Under the pieces are notes generated by a model that was not told where the DNA came from, did not search any database, and worked only from the letters and a program-made list of their open reading frames with translations. A stretch of 60,782 bases of DNA from an uncultured Pseudomonadota bacterium. Lineage in GTDB: Bacteria; Bdellovibrionota_B; Oligoflexia; Oligoflexales; CAIYRB01. This document shows, one piece after another, positions 45,170 through 54,283 of this stretch (position 1 is its first letter; each line of letters opens with the position of its first letter). The stretch spans positions 1 through 60,782 of the forward strand of contig CAIWTN010000141.1 of NCBI GenBank assembly GCA_903915625.1, in the 5' to 3' direction. The translations under genes and the position numbers were made by a program.

Positions 45170-45286
45170 TCATTCGCTAGCAAATGCCGAAATCTGGGCC
45201 GCTAATCTACCGACATAGTGCTTAGCCATCAGGACACCAGCTAAAGACAGCGTCAAGAAGATGACCTGCGTACGTAGTTTGCGCAT
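45170..45286 (-). CDS. 38-aa putative membrane peptide
   Basis: Short reading frame with TTAGGAG seven to eight bases before the ATG. The peptide is basic at the start (MRKLRTQ), has one hydrophobic helix (VIFLTLSLAGVLMA) and a short amphipathic tail ending ISAFASE. It is upstream of, and in the same direction as, the SUMF1/lectin gene, 161 bases away. Could be a small membrane protein or a leader peptide. Existence rests on the ribosome binding site and composition. Confidence 0.45.
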   Translation of the reverse strand: MRKLRTQVIFLTLSLAGVLMAKHYVGRLAAQISAFASE

Positions 45287-45477
45287 AGTAAAGCTCCTAA
45301 GCCGGCGTTATTGGTAAAGACGTCTGTATATCCGGAATCATACCAAATCTTTGACTGGAACAACTATAGCCGGATCGGTGATTCCTTGTTAGGTCAGCAA
45401 GCGCACGCATTTGCGTTGAACAGGTCCCTGTGTTAGAAGCCGGCGGCCCATTCGATTAATTTAGCGAATAAAAAATC

Positions 45478-46455
45478 GTGCACAACGATCAACGTCGACA
45501 TCGTAATGTTTCCTCGCCCGCATTGATCTGCAGTGCGTTGGTCGTTGTTATGCTATGCGCCCTCTTATTTTTCCTGGCTCCCTTCACGGACACTGACACC
45601 GAACAAAATCCAGTCAGCGAGATGCCATCTCAACAATCTGACGCTTTAGAACCTCTGCAACAGAAACACTCAAAGTCAGCTCTACAAGTATTACCGGTAT
45701 CTGAAAGCATAAAGTCCAGCACCCAGACTGCACCTCACCCACCCACTGATGAGACGGCGCGGCTAACTCAACTTGGCTTTAGCGCGCTGACCGCTAAAGA
45801 TTACGCCAAGGCCGAAGATGCCTTTCTGAAAATTCTCGCCAACGATCCGAATAACAATACAGCCCTTTTCGGCATGTCGGCGACAAAACAGATCGGCACT
45901 CGGGACTTCGAGGCAGCGATTCCATTTTTAGAGAAGATCATCGAACTTAATCCGCAAAATTTGGTGGCCCTCACCAACCTGATGAATCTCTACCAGCAGA
46001 CCAATAAACTGTCAGAGTATGAAGAGGTGCGGAAAAACCTCAAAGAACAGCTCGATCTTGCGGCCGTGTTTGAAAAGCAGAAAGCACAAGATCTCATAAG
46101 CAAAGGAGACTACAAGGCCGCCGTGGCTTATCTGCAGACTGAAGCAGAGGCCGCAACTGGTTCTCCAAAAAGCCAAGCTATCCTGGAAGAGCTCGGCAAC
46201 TTAGCGCGCTCTTCGGGCCGTCACGAGGATGCTCTGGATTATTACCAGAGAGCCGAAGAGCAGTGTGGCGACGGGACCTCATGTACCAATATCCAGATCA
46301 ATACCGCATGGACCCTTTGGGCCATCGGCCGGCAGGACGAAGCCCTGGCGAGCATGCAGACTTTAGAGCAACAAAATCCCTCCATCCCGGGAATTCATGA
46401 CCATGTCAATATGATGCAAAACACTTACTCTGCCGCCAGCCCCGCATCGCATTAG
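45478..46455 (+). CDS. membrane-anchored TPR protein
   Basis: A 325-aa protein with one N-terminal membrane helix (SALVVVMLCALLFFLAPF), a polar linker of about 60 residues, and tetratricopeptide repeats from about residue 95 to the end (GFSALTAKDYAKAEDAFLKIL and following). TPR proteins act as scaffolds; the partner is unknown. It starts at a GTG without a clear ribosome binding site, so the start is uncertain. It lies 140 bases before the trigger factor gene. Confidence 0.75.
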   Translation: MHNDQRRHRNVSSPALICSALVVVMLCALLFFLAPFTDTDTEQNPVSEMPSQQSDALEPLQQKHSKSALQVLPVSESIKSSTQTAPHPPTDETARLTQLGFSALTAKDYAKAEDAFLKILANDPNNNTALFGMSATKQIGTRDFEAAIPFLEKIIELNPQNLVALTNLMNLYQQTNKLSEYEEVRKNLKEQLDLAAVFEKQKAQDLISKGDYKAAVAYLQTEAEAATGSPKSQAILEELGNLARSSGRHEDALDYYQRAEEQCGDGTSCTNIQINTAWTLWAIGRQDEALASMQTLEQQNPSIPGIHDHVNMMQNTYSAASPASH

Positions 46456-46595
46456 TGACAACGACCGCCGGCCACAAATGGGCATCATTTAATTAGCTTT
46501 TGACAGTATCCGCCTATTTTGCTAGCGTGCGCCGTCCGCTTTTGCGGCAGCAACCACGAGATAACACTCGGTTTTTACAGGAGAGACTGCGGCCC

Positions 46596-47881
46596 ATGAA
46601 GTCCACAGTAGAGCAGCTCAATGCCGTCCAATACCGCCTCAGCATTGAGGTGTCCCCTGAAGAAGTGAACAAAGCCTACGAAGGCGCGTACCGTAAACTA
46701 CAGCAGCGCGCTCGCATTCAGGGCTTCCGTCCGGGCAAAGCGCCCCTGACTGTCGTCCGCCGGCTTTACGGCAACAGCGTTGCTGGTGAAGTGCACGAAT
46801 CGCTGATCAATCAGCACCTCTTCGCAGCTCTTGGCGAACAACCGTTCCGCCCAGTGGCATCGCCAGTGGTCGACGCCAAAGCAGTTCCGACGGAAAACGA
46901 AACCTTCGTTTTCACCGCCGTGGTAGACGTCCTACCAGAACTAAAAATCGAAAATTACAAAGGTGTCACCGTCAGCGCCGATGAGTACACCGTCAACGAC
47001 GAGCAACTGAACCGCGAGCTCAGCACGCTGCGCCGCCGCAGCGCTCGCACTAAGCCGATCGAGCCAGGGCAGACCGCCGCCAAAGGCATGCTTGCCGCTC
47101 TGTCGCACAAAGCCACCCACAACGGTGCCGAAGTAGCGGCCCTGAACGTGGACAACATGACCGTTGCTCTGGGCGAAGGCGAACTGTTCGCTGGCCTGGA
47201 GGAGCCGATCTTTGGCATGGCCGTTGGGGCCGTGAAGACGGCGAACGTGAAACTGCCCGACACTTACAGCGACAAGGCATTGGCTGGTCAAGAGCTGAGC
47301 TTCACCATCACCCTGAATGATCTGAAGCTGCTCGACGTCCCAGCACTGGACGATGAGTTCGCCAAGGACCTCAACTTCGACAGCGCCACTGCGTTGACCG
47401 ACGAAGTCCGCAAGCAGATGGAAGCACAAGCCCAGAACATGAACCGCCAGAGCCTTGAGACGGCCCTGCTCGGCCAAATTCTGGATGCCAACCCCTTCGA
47501 AGTACCACCAGCAATGGTCGATCAAGTGATCGATAGCATGATCGAGGAAGAGCTCCGCGGCAATCCTGAGGAAACCCGCAAAATGGCGCTGCGCAACCAA
47601 GAGCTACGCCAAAACTTGCTCCCCTCCGCCAACGCCGCACCCAGAACACGCTGGTGCTCTGGCATGTCGCCCAAAAAGAGAACATCGAGGCCACAGAGGC
47701 AGAGCTAGCTAACCGTCTCGATCAGGTCTTGGCTAACGCCGGCGTCACCGATCCAAAACAAAAAGCGAACTTTAAAAAGACTCTCGAGCCACGTTTGAAA
47801 GAGAGTGTACTTTTCGAAAAAGCGATGGATTTCCTCATCGAAAACGCCAACGTTACCCGCGTCCCCGCCAGCCTTTCCTAA
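46596..47881 (+). CDS. tig: trigger factor, frame broken by one missing base
   Basis: Ribosome-bound chaperone and prolyl isomerase. The N-terminal ribosome-binding domain contains GFRPGKAPL; the isomerase domain lies at about 150-250; the C-terminal arms follow. The frame from the ATG at 46596 runs to 47708, but after about 47625 the encoded residues stop resembling trigger factor. The -1 frame then continues the family sequence (RTQNTLVLWHVAQKENIEAT) to a stop at 47881. The span is 1286 bases, one short of 429 codons; restoring one base gives 428 aa, very near the E. coli length of 432. Either an assembly error or a true mutation; no slippery heptamer is seen. The gene order tig-clpP-clpX-lon is the classic one. 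Confidence 0.9.
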
Positions 47882-47892
47882 GCCAATCTAAG

Positions 47893-47913
47893 AGCGGGGC
47901 AACGCGCCCCGCT
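47893..47913 (+). terminator. GC-rich hairpin between tig and clpP
   Basis: AGCGGGGC and GCCCCGCT form a perfect 8-bp stem with loop AACGC, ten bases after the tig stop. The following bases (AAAGTCTTTCCC) carry only short T-runs, so it is probably a weak or partial terminator allowing some read-through to clpP. The 248-base gap otherwise shows no gene. Confidence 0.55.
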
Positions 47914-48129
47914 AAAGTCTTTCCCATTTCAGTCGATCCCAAACCTAGAGGTAGCAATCGCAAGCTGCGGCTGCACCCTCTTGGGTTTGGTGATACGTTG
48001 TTGGCTGAAGTACCAGAATAGAGTAAGAATTCCTAAGGGTTCGCGATTCGGGGTGGAATCTGCCACCGGCGTGAACTGCGTTGAGGATCCGGCGGCTCAG
48101 GTTAACCTGTTGATAGAGGGAAGATTTTT

Positions 48130-48732
48130 ATGCCATTGGTACCCATTGTCGTTGATCAGACCAACCGCGGCGAGCGCTCCTACGATATTTATTCGCGCCT
48201 GCTCAAGGATCGCATCATTTTCTTAGGTACGCAGGTGTATGACGAGGTGGCGAATGTGATCGTCGCCCAGATGTTATTCTTGGAGAGCCAGGATCCCGAC
48301 AAAGATATTCATTTCTACATCAACTCCCCCGGTGGGTCGGTGACGGCAGGCATGGCCATCTATGACACCATGCAAGTGATTCGCCCCGACGTCCGTACTT
48401 ACTGCGTAGGCCAATGTGCGTCGATGGGCGCATGGTTGCTGGCAGCCGGCACCAAAGGCAAACGATACTCTTTGCCGAATGCACGGGTGATGATTCACCA
48501 ACCACTCGGTGGCGCTACTGGTCAGGCAACTGATATTGAGATCCAGGCGCAAGAAATTATTAAGACTAAAGAACGCATGATCGAACTGTTGGCCTTTCAC
48601 ACCGGCAAGTCTACAAAAGTGATTGCTAGTGACATCGACCGCGACTTTTTCTTGTCGGCGGAACAGGCCAAGGAATATGGTATCGTTGATGAAATTGCGC
48701 CATCTGGGAAAAAAACCAAAAAGGCGGAATAA
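48130..48732 (+). CDS. clpP: ATP-dependent Clp protease proteolytic subunit
   Basis: Serine protease chamber of ClpXP, 200 aa. The triad is intact: Ser98 (GQCASMGAW), His123 (MIHQPLGG) and Asp172 (DRDFFLS). [12 protein letters not shown] is also conserved. GAGGGA precedes the ATG. It is followed by clpX 95 bases on. Confidence 0.97.
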   Translation: MPLVPIVVDQTNRGERSYDIYSRLLKDRIIFLGTQVYDEVANVIVAQMLFLESQDPDKDIHFYINSPGGSVTAGMAIYDTMQVIRPDVRTYCVGQCASMGAWLLAAGTKGKRYSLPNARVMIHQPLGGATGQATDIEIQAQEIIKTKERMIELLAFHTGKSTKVIASDIDRDFFLSAEQAKEYGIVDEIAPSGKKTKKAE

Positions 48733-48827
48733 GTGTGAGTTAGGACTGGAGTCGGCAGAGGGGACGGGAAGACCAGGGTGGTGTTCCCAACTAGCAGTGG
48801 GACTCGTTAGGGAAGGAGAGCTGACAC

Positions 48828-50114
48828 ATGGCAGGCAAAGACTCAGGACTGCACTGTAGCTTTTGTGGCAAAGGGCAGCGGGAAGTCAAGAAATTGATCG
48901 CCGGCCCCAACGTCTACATCTGTGACGAGTGCATACAGCTATGCAACGACATCATCGCTGAAGAAGTTGAAAAAGAGGAACTGCTGAGTCCGACGGGTAA
49001 AATACCCAATCCGAAGGACATCAAGAAGGTCCTCGACGACTACATTATCGGCCAAGATGCCGCTAAAAAAATCCTCTCTGTAGCGGTGCACAACCACTAT
49101 AAGCGCATCGACAACAAGGCTAAGAACGAAGACGTTGAACTATCTAAGTCCAATATCCTCCTCATTGGCCCTACCGGCTCCGGCAAGACGCTACTAGCCC
49201 AAACGCTAGCGCGAATTCTCAACGTGCCGTTCACGATTTCTGACGCAACTAACCTGACGGAAGCCGGTTATGTGGGCGAGGACGTGGAAAACATCATCCT
49301 CAATTTGCTGCAAAACGCCGATTACGATGTCGAGCTGGCGCAGCGGGGCATCGCCTATGTCGACGAGATCGATAAGATCGCACGCAAAGGCGAAAACCCA
49401 TCTATCACCCGCGACGTTTCGGGTGAAGGTGTACAGCAGGCACTGCTAAAAATCATCGAAGGCACCATTGCCAACGTACCGCCCCGCGGTGGTCGCAAGC
49501 ATCCGCAGCAAGAATTCTTACAGGTCGACACGACTAACGTGCTCTTTATCTGCGGCGGCGCTTTTGCTGGCCTAGAAGACATCATTGCCTCGCGTATCGA
49601 AGTTGCTTCGATGGGATTTGGCGCTGATATCCGCTCGAAGGCACAAAAAGACGTTAGCCACTTGCTGGCGAAAGTTCAGACTAATGACCTAATGAAATTC
49701 GGGATGATTCCAGAATTCATCGGTCGTCTGCCGATCGTATGTTCGCTAGCACAGCTGGACGAAGCAGCGCTGATCAAGATCCTAACCGAGCCAAAAAATG
49801 CTATCGTCAAGCAGTTTAAGAAGCTCTTCGACTTCGAGTCGGTGGAACTGAAATTCACCGATGGGGCTCTGCGCGCCGTGGTGAAGGAAGCTTTGAAGCG
49901 GAAAACCGGTGCTCGCGGTCTACGTGCGATTCTGGAAACGGCCATGCTAGAAATCATGTATGAGATGCCGTCACAGGAAAACCTGAAGGAAGTCGTCATC
50001 ACGGAAGAAGTGATCGTTGCTGACGCCGATCCGATCCTGGTATACCGTTCAGAATCAGAGACAGCGATCAAAGAAGAGAAAAAAGAGCGCGAGTTTGGCA
50101 CCGGTCAAAGCTAA
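48828..50114 (+). CDS. clpX: Clp protease ATPase subunit ClpX
   Basis: Unfoldase that feeds ClpP, 428 aa. It has the N-terminal four-Cys zinc domain (CSFCGKGQ...CDEC), Walker A GPTGSGKT, pore loop GYVGED, Walker [10 protein letters not shown] and the RKTGARGLR sensor segment. AAGGAG precedes the ATG. Confidence 0.97.
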   Translation: MAGKDSGLHCSFCGKGQREVKKLIAGPNVYICDECIQLCNDIIAEEVEKEELLSPTGKIPNPKDIKKVLDDYIIGQDAAKKILSVAVHNHYKRIDNKAKNEDVELSKSNILLIGPTGSGKTLLAQTLARILNVPFTISDATNLTEAGYVGEDVENIILNLLQNADYDVELAQRGIAYVDEIDKIARKGENPSITRDVSGEGVQQALLKIIEGTIANVPPRGGRKHPQQEFLQVDTTNVLFICGGAFAGLEDIIASRIEVASMGFGADIRSKAQKDVSHLLAKVQTNDLMKFGMIPEFIGRLPIVCSLAQLDEAALIKILTEPKNAIVKQFKKLFDFESVELKFTDGALRAVVKEALKRKTGARGLRAILETAMLEIMYEMPSQENLKEVVITEEVIVADADPILVYRSESETAIKEEKKEREFGTGQS

Positions 50115-50132
50115 GGGCTTCGCTTAAAGTCA

Positions 50133-50179
50133 AGAGCGGATCCACGAGCTTGGCATAAGGCCGACCCGTGGACCACTCT
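50133..50179 (+). terminator. long hairpin after clpX
   Basis: AGAG (50133-50136) pairs with CTCT (50176-50179), and TCCACG (50141-50146) pairs with CGTGGA (50167-50172), with a further small GGC/GCC stem inside. A TTTTT run follows about 15 bases later, too far for a canonical terminator. It may separate clpX from lon. Confidence 0.4.
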
Positions 50180-50356
50180 CTCATCTAGTTGGGTTTTTCT
50201 TATTGCTGTTTTTGTCTGTTTTTTTGTTAAACGTTCTAGGATTACCCGACCGATCTGCGCTAAGATGGTGTTAGCCGTCCCTTGTAAAATTTGTCTCGAC
50301 CTTCATGGGTTTGCCTGCTTTATTTGGCGGCGGTCGAGCACTCAGGAGGCATCCGT

Positions 50357-52981
50357 ATGACGACAGAACCAGCGGCAAAATCTAACCGTCAGCGCATTCC
50401 CCTGCTACCATTGCGGGACATTTTGGTGTTCCCGTCGACGGTAGTTCCACTGTTCGTGGGCCGCGACAAATCGATTCAAGCTCTCGAACAGGCCATGGCC
50501 GCGAACAAGGAAATCCTGCTCGCCGCGCAAATCAAGGCCAAGACCAACGATCCGACGGTGGAAGACATTTACCGCGTCGGTACCGTCTCGACGATTCTCC
50601 AGCTGCTAAGACTTCCGGACGGCACAGTAAAGGTGCTGGTCGAGGGGCAGCGTCGAGCTCAAATTGTTGAGTACGTCCAGACAGAAGAATACTTCCTCGT
50701 CGATGCCGAGCCACTGCCCGAGCCACAGTCGACTGGGGTAGAGAATGAGGCGTTAATCCGCACCGTCAAAATGGCCTTTGACAACTACGTCCGACTAAAT
50801 AAGCGGATTCCCCCAGAGATGCTCCTGTCGATCGCCCAGATTGAGAGTGAGTCAAAGCTAGCCGACACTTTGGTAGCTCATCTAACGAATCTTAAATTGC
50901 AGGACAAGCAGCGCCTGCTCGAACAGACCGATCCACGCCAGCGCCTGGAAGACCTTTACGGATTTATCCAGTCCGAAATCGAGATCATGCGGGTCGAGAA
51001 AAAGATCCGTGCCCGTGTCAAGCGCCAGATGGAAAAGACGCAGAAAGAATACTACCTTAACGAGCAAATGGCAGCGATCCAGAAGGAACTCGGCGACCGC
51101 GATGATGGCCGCGCTGAGATCATGGAGATCGAAAATCTCGCTAAGAAAAAGAAACTGTCGGACGAGGCTCGCGACAAGGTCAACAAAGAACTACGCAAGC
51201 TGAAACACATGTCAGCTATGTCGGCTGAAGCAACCGTCGTCCGCAACTACATTGAGACTGTGCTTTCCCTACCGTGGAATGAGTACACGCCAGACAAACG
51301 AGATATCAACTTCGCCCATCAAGTACTTAATCAAGATCACTTTGGTCTAGAGAAAGTCAAAGAGCGCATCCTTGAATATCTATCCGTGCGCGCGCTTGTT
51401 AATGAGATGAAAGGTCCGATCCTTTGCCTTGCTGGCCCTCCCGGCGTCGGTAAAACCTCGCTCGCTAAAAGTGTAGCCGAGGCCATGGGTCGCAAGTTTG
51501 TTCGCATTTCGCTGGGTGGCGTGCGCGATGAGGCTGAGATTCGTGGTCATCGCCGTACTTATATTGGATCTATGCCCGGTAAGATCATTAATGCACTGAA
51601 AAAATGCGGTAGCGCCAATCCAGTGGTACTCCTGGATGAAGTGGACAAGCTGAGCCAGGACTTCCGCGGCGATCCGACATCCGCCCTACTTGAAGTGCTT
51701 GACCCGGAACAGAACTCAACCTTCGTCGACCACTACTTGGATATCGACTTTGACTTATCCAAAGTGATGTTCATGGCAACGGCGAACAGCCTTCATACGA
51801 TCTCACGGCCCTTGCTGGACCGGATGGAAATCATTCGCTTGGTGGGCTACACCGAGGAAGAGAAGATCGCCATCGCGAAGCAGTATCTGGTGCCTAAGCA
51901 GCTCAAGACCAACGGCTTGGCCACTAGTAATGTGACTGTCACGCCGGGTGCACTGAAAGAGCTGGTGCGTTACTACACTCGTGAATCGGGCGTCCGTAAT
52001 CTCGAGCGTGAAGTCGGCTCAGTACTGCGCAAACTAGCGCGTAAGCATCTTGAGAAAATGAATCCAATTCAATCCCCGGAAAAGCCAGAGCTTCCCGCTG
52101 CAACTGCAGCCGTTAGCGAGGCCCCCGAGGAAGTGCATGCAGCGGATCAAGATGACGATGAAGCTATAGATCCAACTCCAGTCAGAAAGCGCAAGAGCGG
52201 TGCTGCAAGCACTCCGGTGCAATCTGCGCAACCTGGATTCCCGGACCTAAACATCGCCGAAACCGTGACCGAGAAAAGTGTTCAGAAATATCTTGGACCT
52301 CGCCGCTTCCGGATTGGTCTCACCAATCAACATCACGAAGTGGGCCTCTGTACTGGCCTCGCTTGGACTGAAGTTGGCGGTGACCTCCTAGTCGCAGAGG
52401 TGTCGATCCTCCCTGGAAAGGGCAAGCTTACCTGCACAGGTAAACTCGGCGAAGTCATGCAAGAGTCTGCCCAGGCGGCTCTGAGCTATGTTCGTGCTCG
52501 CTCGAACTTTTTGGGTCTGGACGAAGACTTCTATGCCAAAGTCGACATTCACATCCACGTGCCTGAAGGCGCAATTCCGAAGGACGGACCATCGGCTGGG
52601 ATTGCCATGGCTACCGCTCTTACCAGCGCCCTGACCAATCGTCCCATCAGCAAAGATGTCGCTATGACCGGCGAGATCACGCTGCGTGGACGGGTGCTAC
52701 CGATTGGCGGCCTGAAAGAAAAGATCATCGCGGCCCACCGTGGCGGCATCAAGAAGGTGATCATTCCGAAGGAAAACGAAAAAGGCATCCAGGAACTACC
52801 AAAGCAAATCCTCAAAGAGGTCACCATCGTTCCCGTGGAGCACATGGACACGGTTTTGATGCACGCTTTGGTTTGGAAGCAACCCGACAGCGATGCTTCG
52901 GTCCACGATGAGCTATTTGAGAAATTGCGAAAAATCACCGAAACGGAAGTTGGGACTGCCGAGTTAGCCTTCGCCCATTAA
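50357..52981 (+). CDS. lon: ATP-dependent protease Lon
   Basis: Homohexameric AAA+ protease for damaged and regulatory proteins, 874 aa. The N-terminal domain starts [13 protein letters not shown]; Walker A is GPPGVGKT (about 360-367); the protease dyad is Ser746 (KDGPSAG) and Lys789 (GGLKEKI). Compared with E. coli Lon (784 aa), there is an extra polar, Glu/Asp/Pro/Ala-rich stretch of about 60-70 residues between the ATPase and protease domains (near residues 570-640). AGGAGG precedes the ATG at 50357. Confidence 0.96.
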   Translation: MTTEPAAKSNRQRIPLLPLRDILVFPSTVVPLFVGRDKSIQALEQAMAANKEILLAAQIKAKTNDPTVEDIYRVGTVSTILQLLRLPDGTVKVLVEGQRRAQIVEYVQTEEYFLVDAEPLPEPQSTGVENEALIRTVKMAFDNYVRLNKRIPPEMLLSIAQIESESKLADTLVAHLTNLKLQDKQRLLEQTDPRQRLEDLYGFIQSEIEIMRVEKKIRARVKRQMEKTQKEYYLNEQMAAIQKELGDRDDGRAEIMEIENLAKKKKLSDEARDKVNKELRKLKHMSAMSAEATVVRNYIETVLSLPWNEYTPDKRDINFAHQVLNQDHFGLEKVKERILEYLSVRALVNEMKGPILCLAGPPGVGKTSLAKSVAEAMGRKFVRISLGGVRDEAEIRGHRRTYIGSMPGKIINALKKCGSANPVVLLDEVDKLSQDFRGDPTSALLEVLDPEQNSTFVDHYLDIDFDLSKVMFMATANSLHTISRPLLDRMEIIRLVGYTEEEKIAIAKQYLVPKQLKTNGLATSNVTVTPGALKELVRYYTRESGVRNLEREVGSVLRKLARKHLEKMNPIQSPEKPELPAATAAVSEAPEEVHAADQDDDEAIDPTPVRKRKSGAASTPVQSAQPGFPDLNIAETVTEKSVQKYLGPRRFRIGLTNQHHEVGLCTGLAWTEVGGDLLVAEVSILPGKGKLTCTGKLGEVMQESAQAALSYVRARSNFLGLDEDFYAKVDIHIHVPEGAIPKDGPSAGIAMATALTSALTNRPISKDVAMTGEITLRGRVLPIGGLKEKIIAAHRGGIKKVIIPKENEKGIQELPKQILKEVTIVPVEHMDTVLMHALVWKQPDSDASVHDELFEKLRKITETEVGTAELAFAH

Positions 52982-53082
52982 GGCACCTAGGCCGTCAGAA
53001 CTTAACTTTTGTGGCTAATGTGACGAGACACCTCTCAGGACTGCTGTCTTAACCGACTTCAAGCTTGAGGGGTTTCGTCTAT

Positions 53083-54255
53083 ATGGCTGAAAAAAGCCGC
53101 CGTGGGAATACCGCGCGCAAACTCGAACAATCGGGCAATGAAGGCGAGCTACTCCGTTTTGTCGAGGATCTGAAGCGGCAATGGATGTTAACCATCGACG
53201 CTCTCGTCGACCCGTTAATCATCATTAGCGGCGACTATGCCATTCAAAAAGCCAATTTAGCGATGGCACGCCTGAACAACTCTGACGTTAAAGACATCAT
53301 CGGCCGCAAATGCTTTCAGGTATTCGCTGGTCGTGACAGCCCCTGCCCGGGATGCACCCTTAAAAGCACGATGAAGGCTACCCAGCCCAGCACCTTCGAA
53401 CTCGATCAAGTCCGCAATGATCGAATCTTTGAAGTCACGTCACAGCCACTTTTGGACTCCGAAGGCAAACCAGAAGGCGTTGTTCACGTATACCGGGACC
53501 GTACGGTGGCGAAAAAAATGCAGTCGCAATTATCACAACAAGACAAACTCGCCTCGATCGGTTTGCTCGCTGGTGGTGTTGCTCATGAGATAAATAACCC
53601 CTTGGGCGGGATCCTAATCTTCTCGCAAATGCTGCTCAGAGAAATGGACAGTCAAAGCCCGCACTATCAAGATGTCGTTGAAATCGAGGCCGCAACTCAA
53701 CGCTGCAAAGCAATCGTCGAGGGCTTGCTCGACTTTGCTCGTCAAAACCCCGTAGACCAAAAGACTATCCAAACTGAAATAAACGCAATCGAAGCCATCC
53801 AAGCAGCCGTTCGCTTTGGCAGCGTTGGCTTTAAAAATGGCGGCAAAATACGCCTATCTACGCAGTTTGATGGCAAGGAACACAATCTGGTTGGCGACCG
53901 CAACCGGATCATACAGGTCTTCCTAAATCTCATCCAAAATGCCGCACAGGCCATGCCCGATGGTGGATCCCTGACGATCCGTTCGATGACTCGACAAGAT
54001 TCTGCCGGCAAGGTCACGGGCGTTTATGAGGTCGAGGACACCGGTGTAGGCATCCCGCCCGAGTATATGGACCGCATCTTCGACCCCTTCTTCACCACAA
54101 AAGATCCCGGCGAGGGTACGGGCCTGGGACTGGCGCTCTGCTACGGCATTATTAAGGACTTAAATGGTCGAATGAGGGTCAGCAGTACGGTGAACGTGGG
54201 AACCTGCTTCACCGTCGAAATACCGTTAAAATCAGTAAAAAAAGCAAAAGGCTGA
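53083..54255 (+). CDS. PAS-domain sensor histidine kinase
   Basis: A soluble 390-aa kinase with no membrane segment. A PAS domain (about 35-145) contains [18 protein letters not shown], with Cys77, Cys88 and Cys91, which could bind metal or sense redox. The HisKA domain has [14 protein letters not shown] (His168), and the HATPase domain has [21 protein letters not shown] and [12 protein letters not shown]. No response regulator is adjacent, so it is an orphan kinase, unless the downstream membrane protein is its partner. Start chosen at the ATG after GAGGGG. Confidence 0.9.
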   Translation: MAEKSRRGNTARKLEQSGNEGELLRFVEDLKRQWMLTIDALVDPLIIISGDYAIQKANLAMARLNNSDVKDIIGRKCFQVFAGRDSPCPGCTLKSTMKATQPSTFELDQVRNDRIFEVTSQPLLDSEGKPEGVVHVYRDRTVAKKMQSQLSQQDKLASIGLLAGGVAHEINNPLGGILIFSQMLLREMDSQSPHYQDVVEIEAATQRCKAIVEGLLDFARQNPVDQKTIQTEINAIEAIQAAVRFGSVGFKNGGKIRLSTQFDGKEHNLVGDRNRIIQVFLNLIQNAAQAMPDGGSLTIRSMTRQDSAGKVTGVYEVEDTGVGIPPEYMDRIFDPFFTTKDPGEGTGLGLALCYGIIKDLNGRMRVSSTVNVGTCFTVEIPLKSVKKAKG

Positions 54256-54283
54256 CCTACGAGTGCCCTAAAAGGCCATTTAA

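Noticed and set aside
46941-47600. 219-codon antisense reading inside the trigger factor gene
   Set aside because: A shadow of a GC-rich coding strand; the forward reading is a clear known protein.
47600-47660. Programmed -1 frameshift in the trigger factor gene
   Set aside because: No X-XXY-YYZ slippery heptamer or strong downstream stem is seen; a lost base explains the data better.
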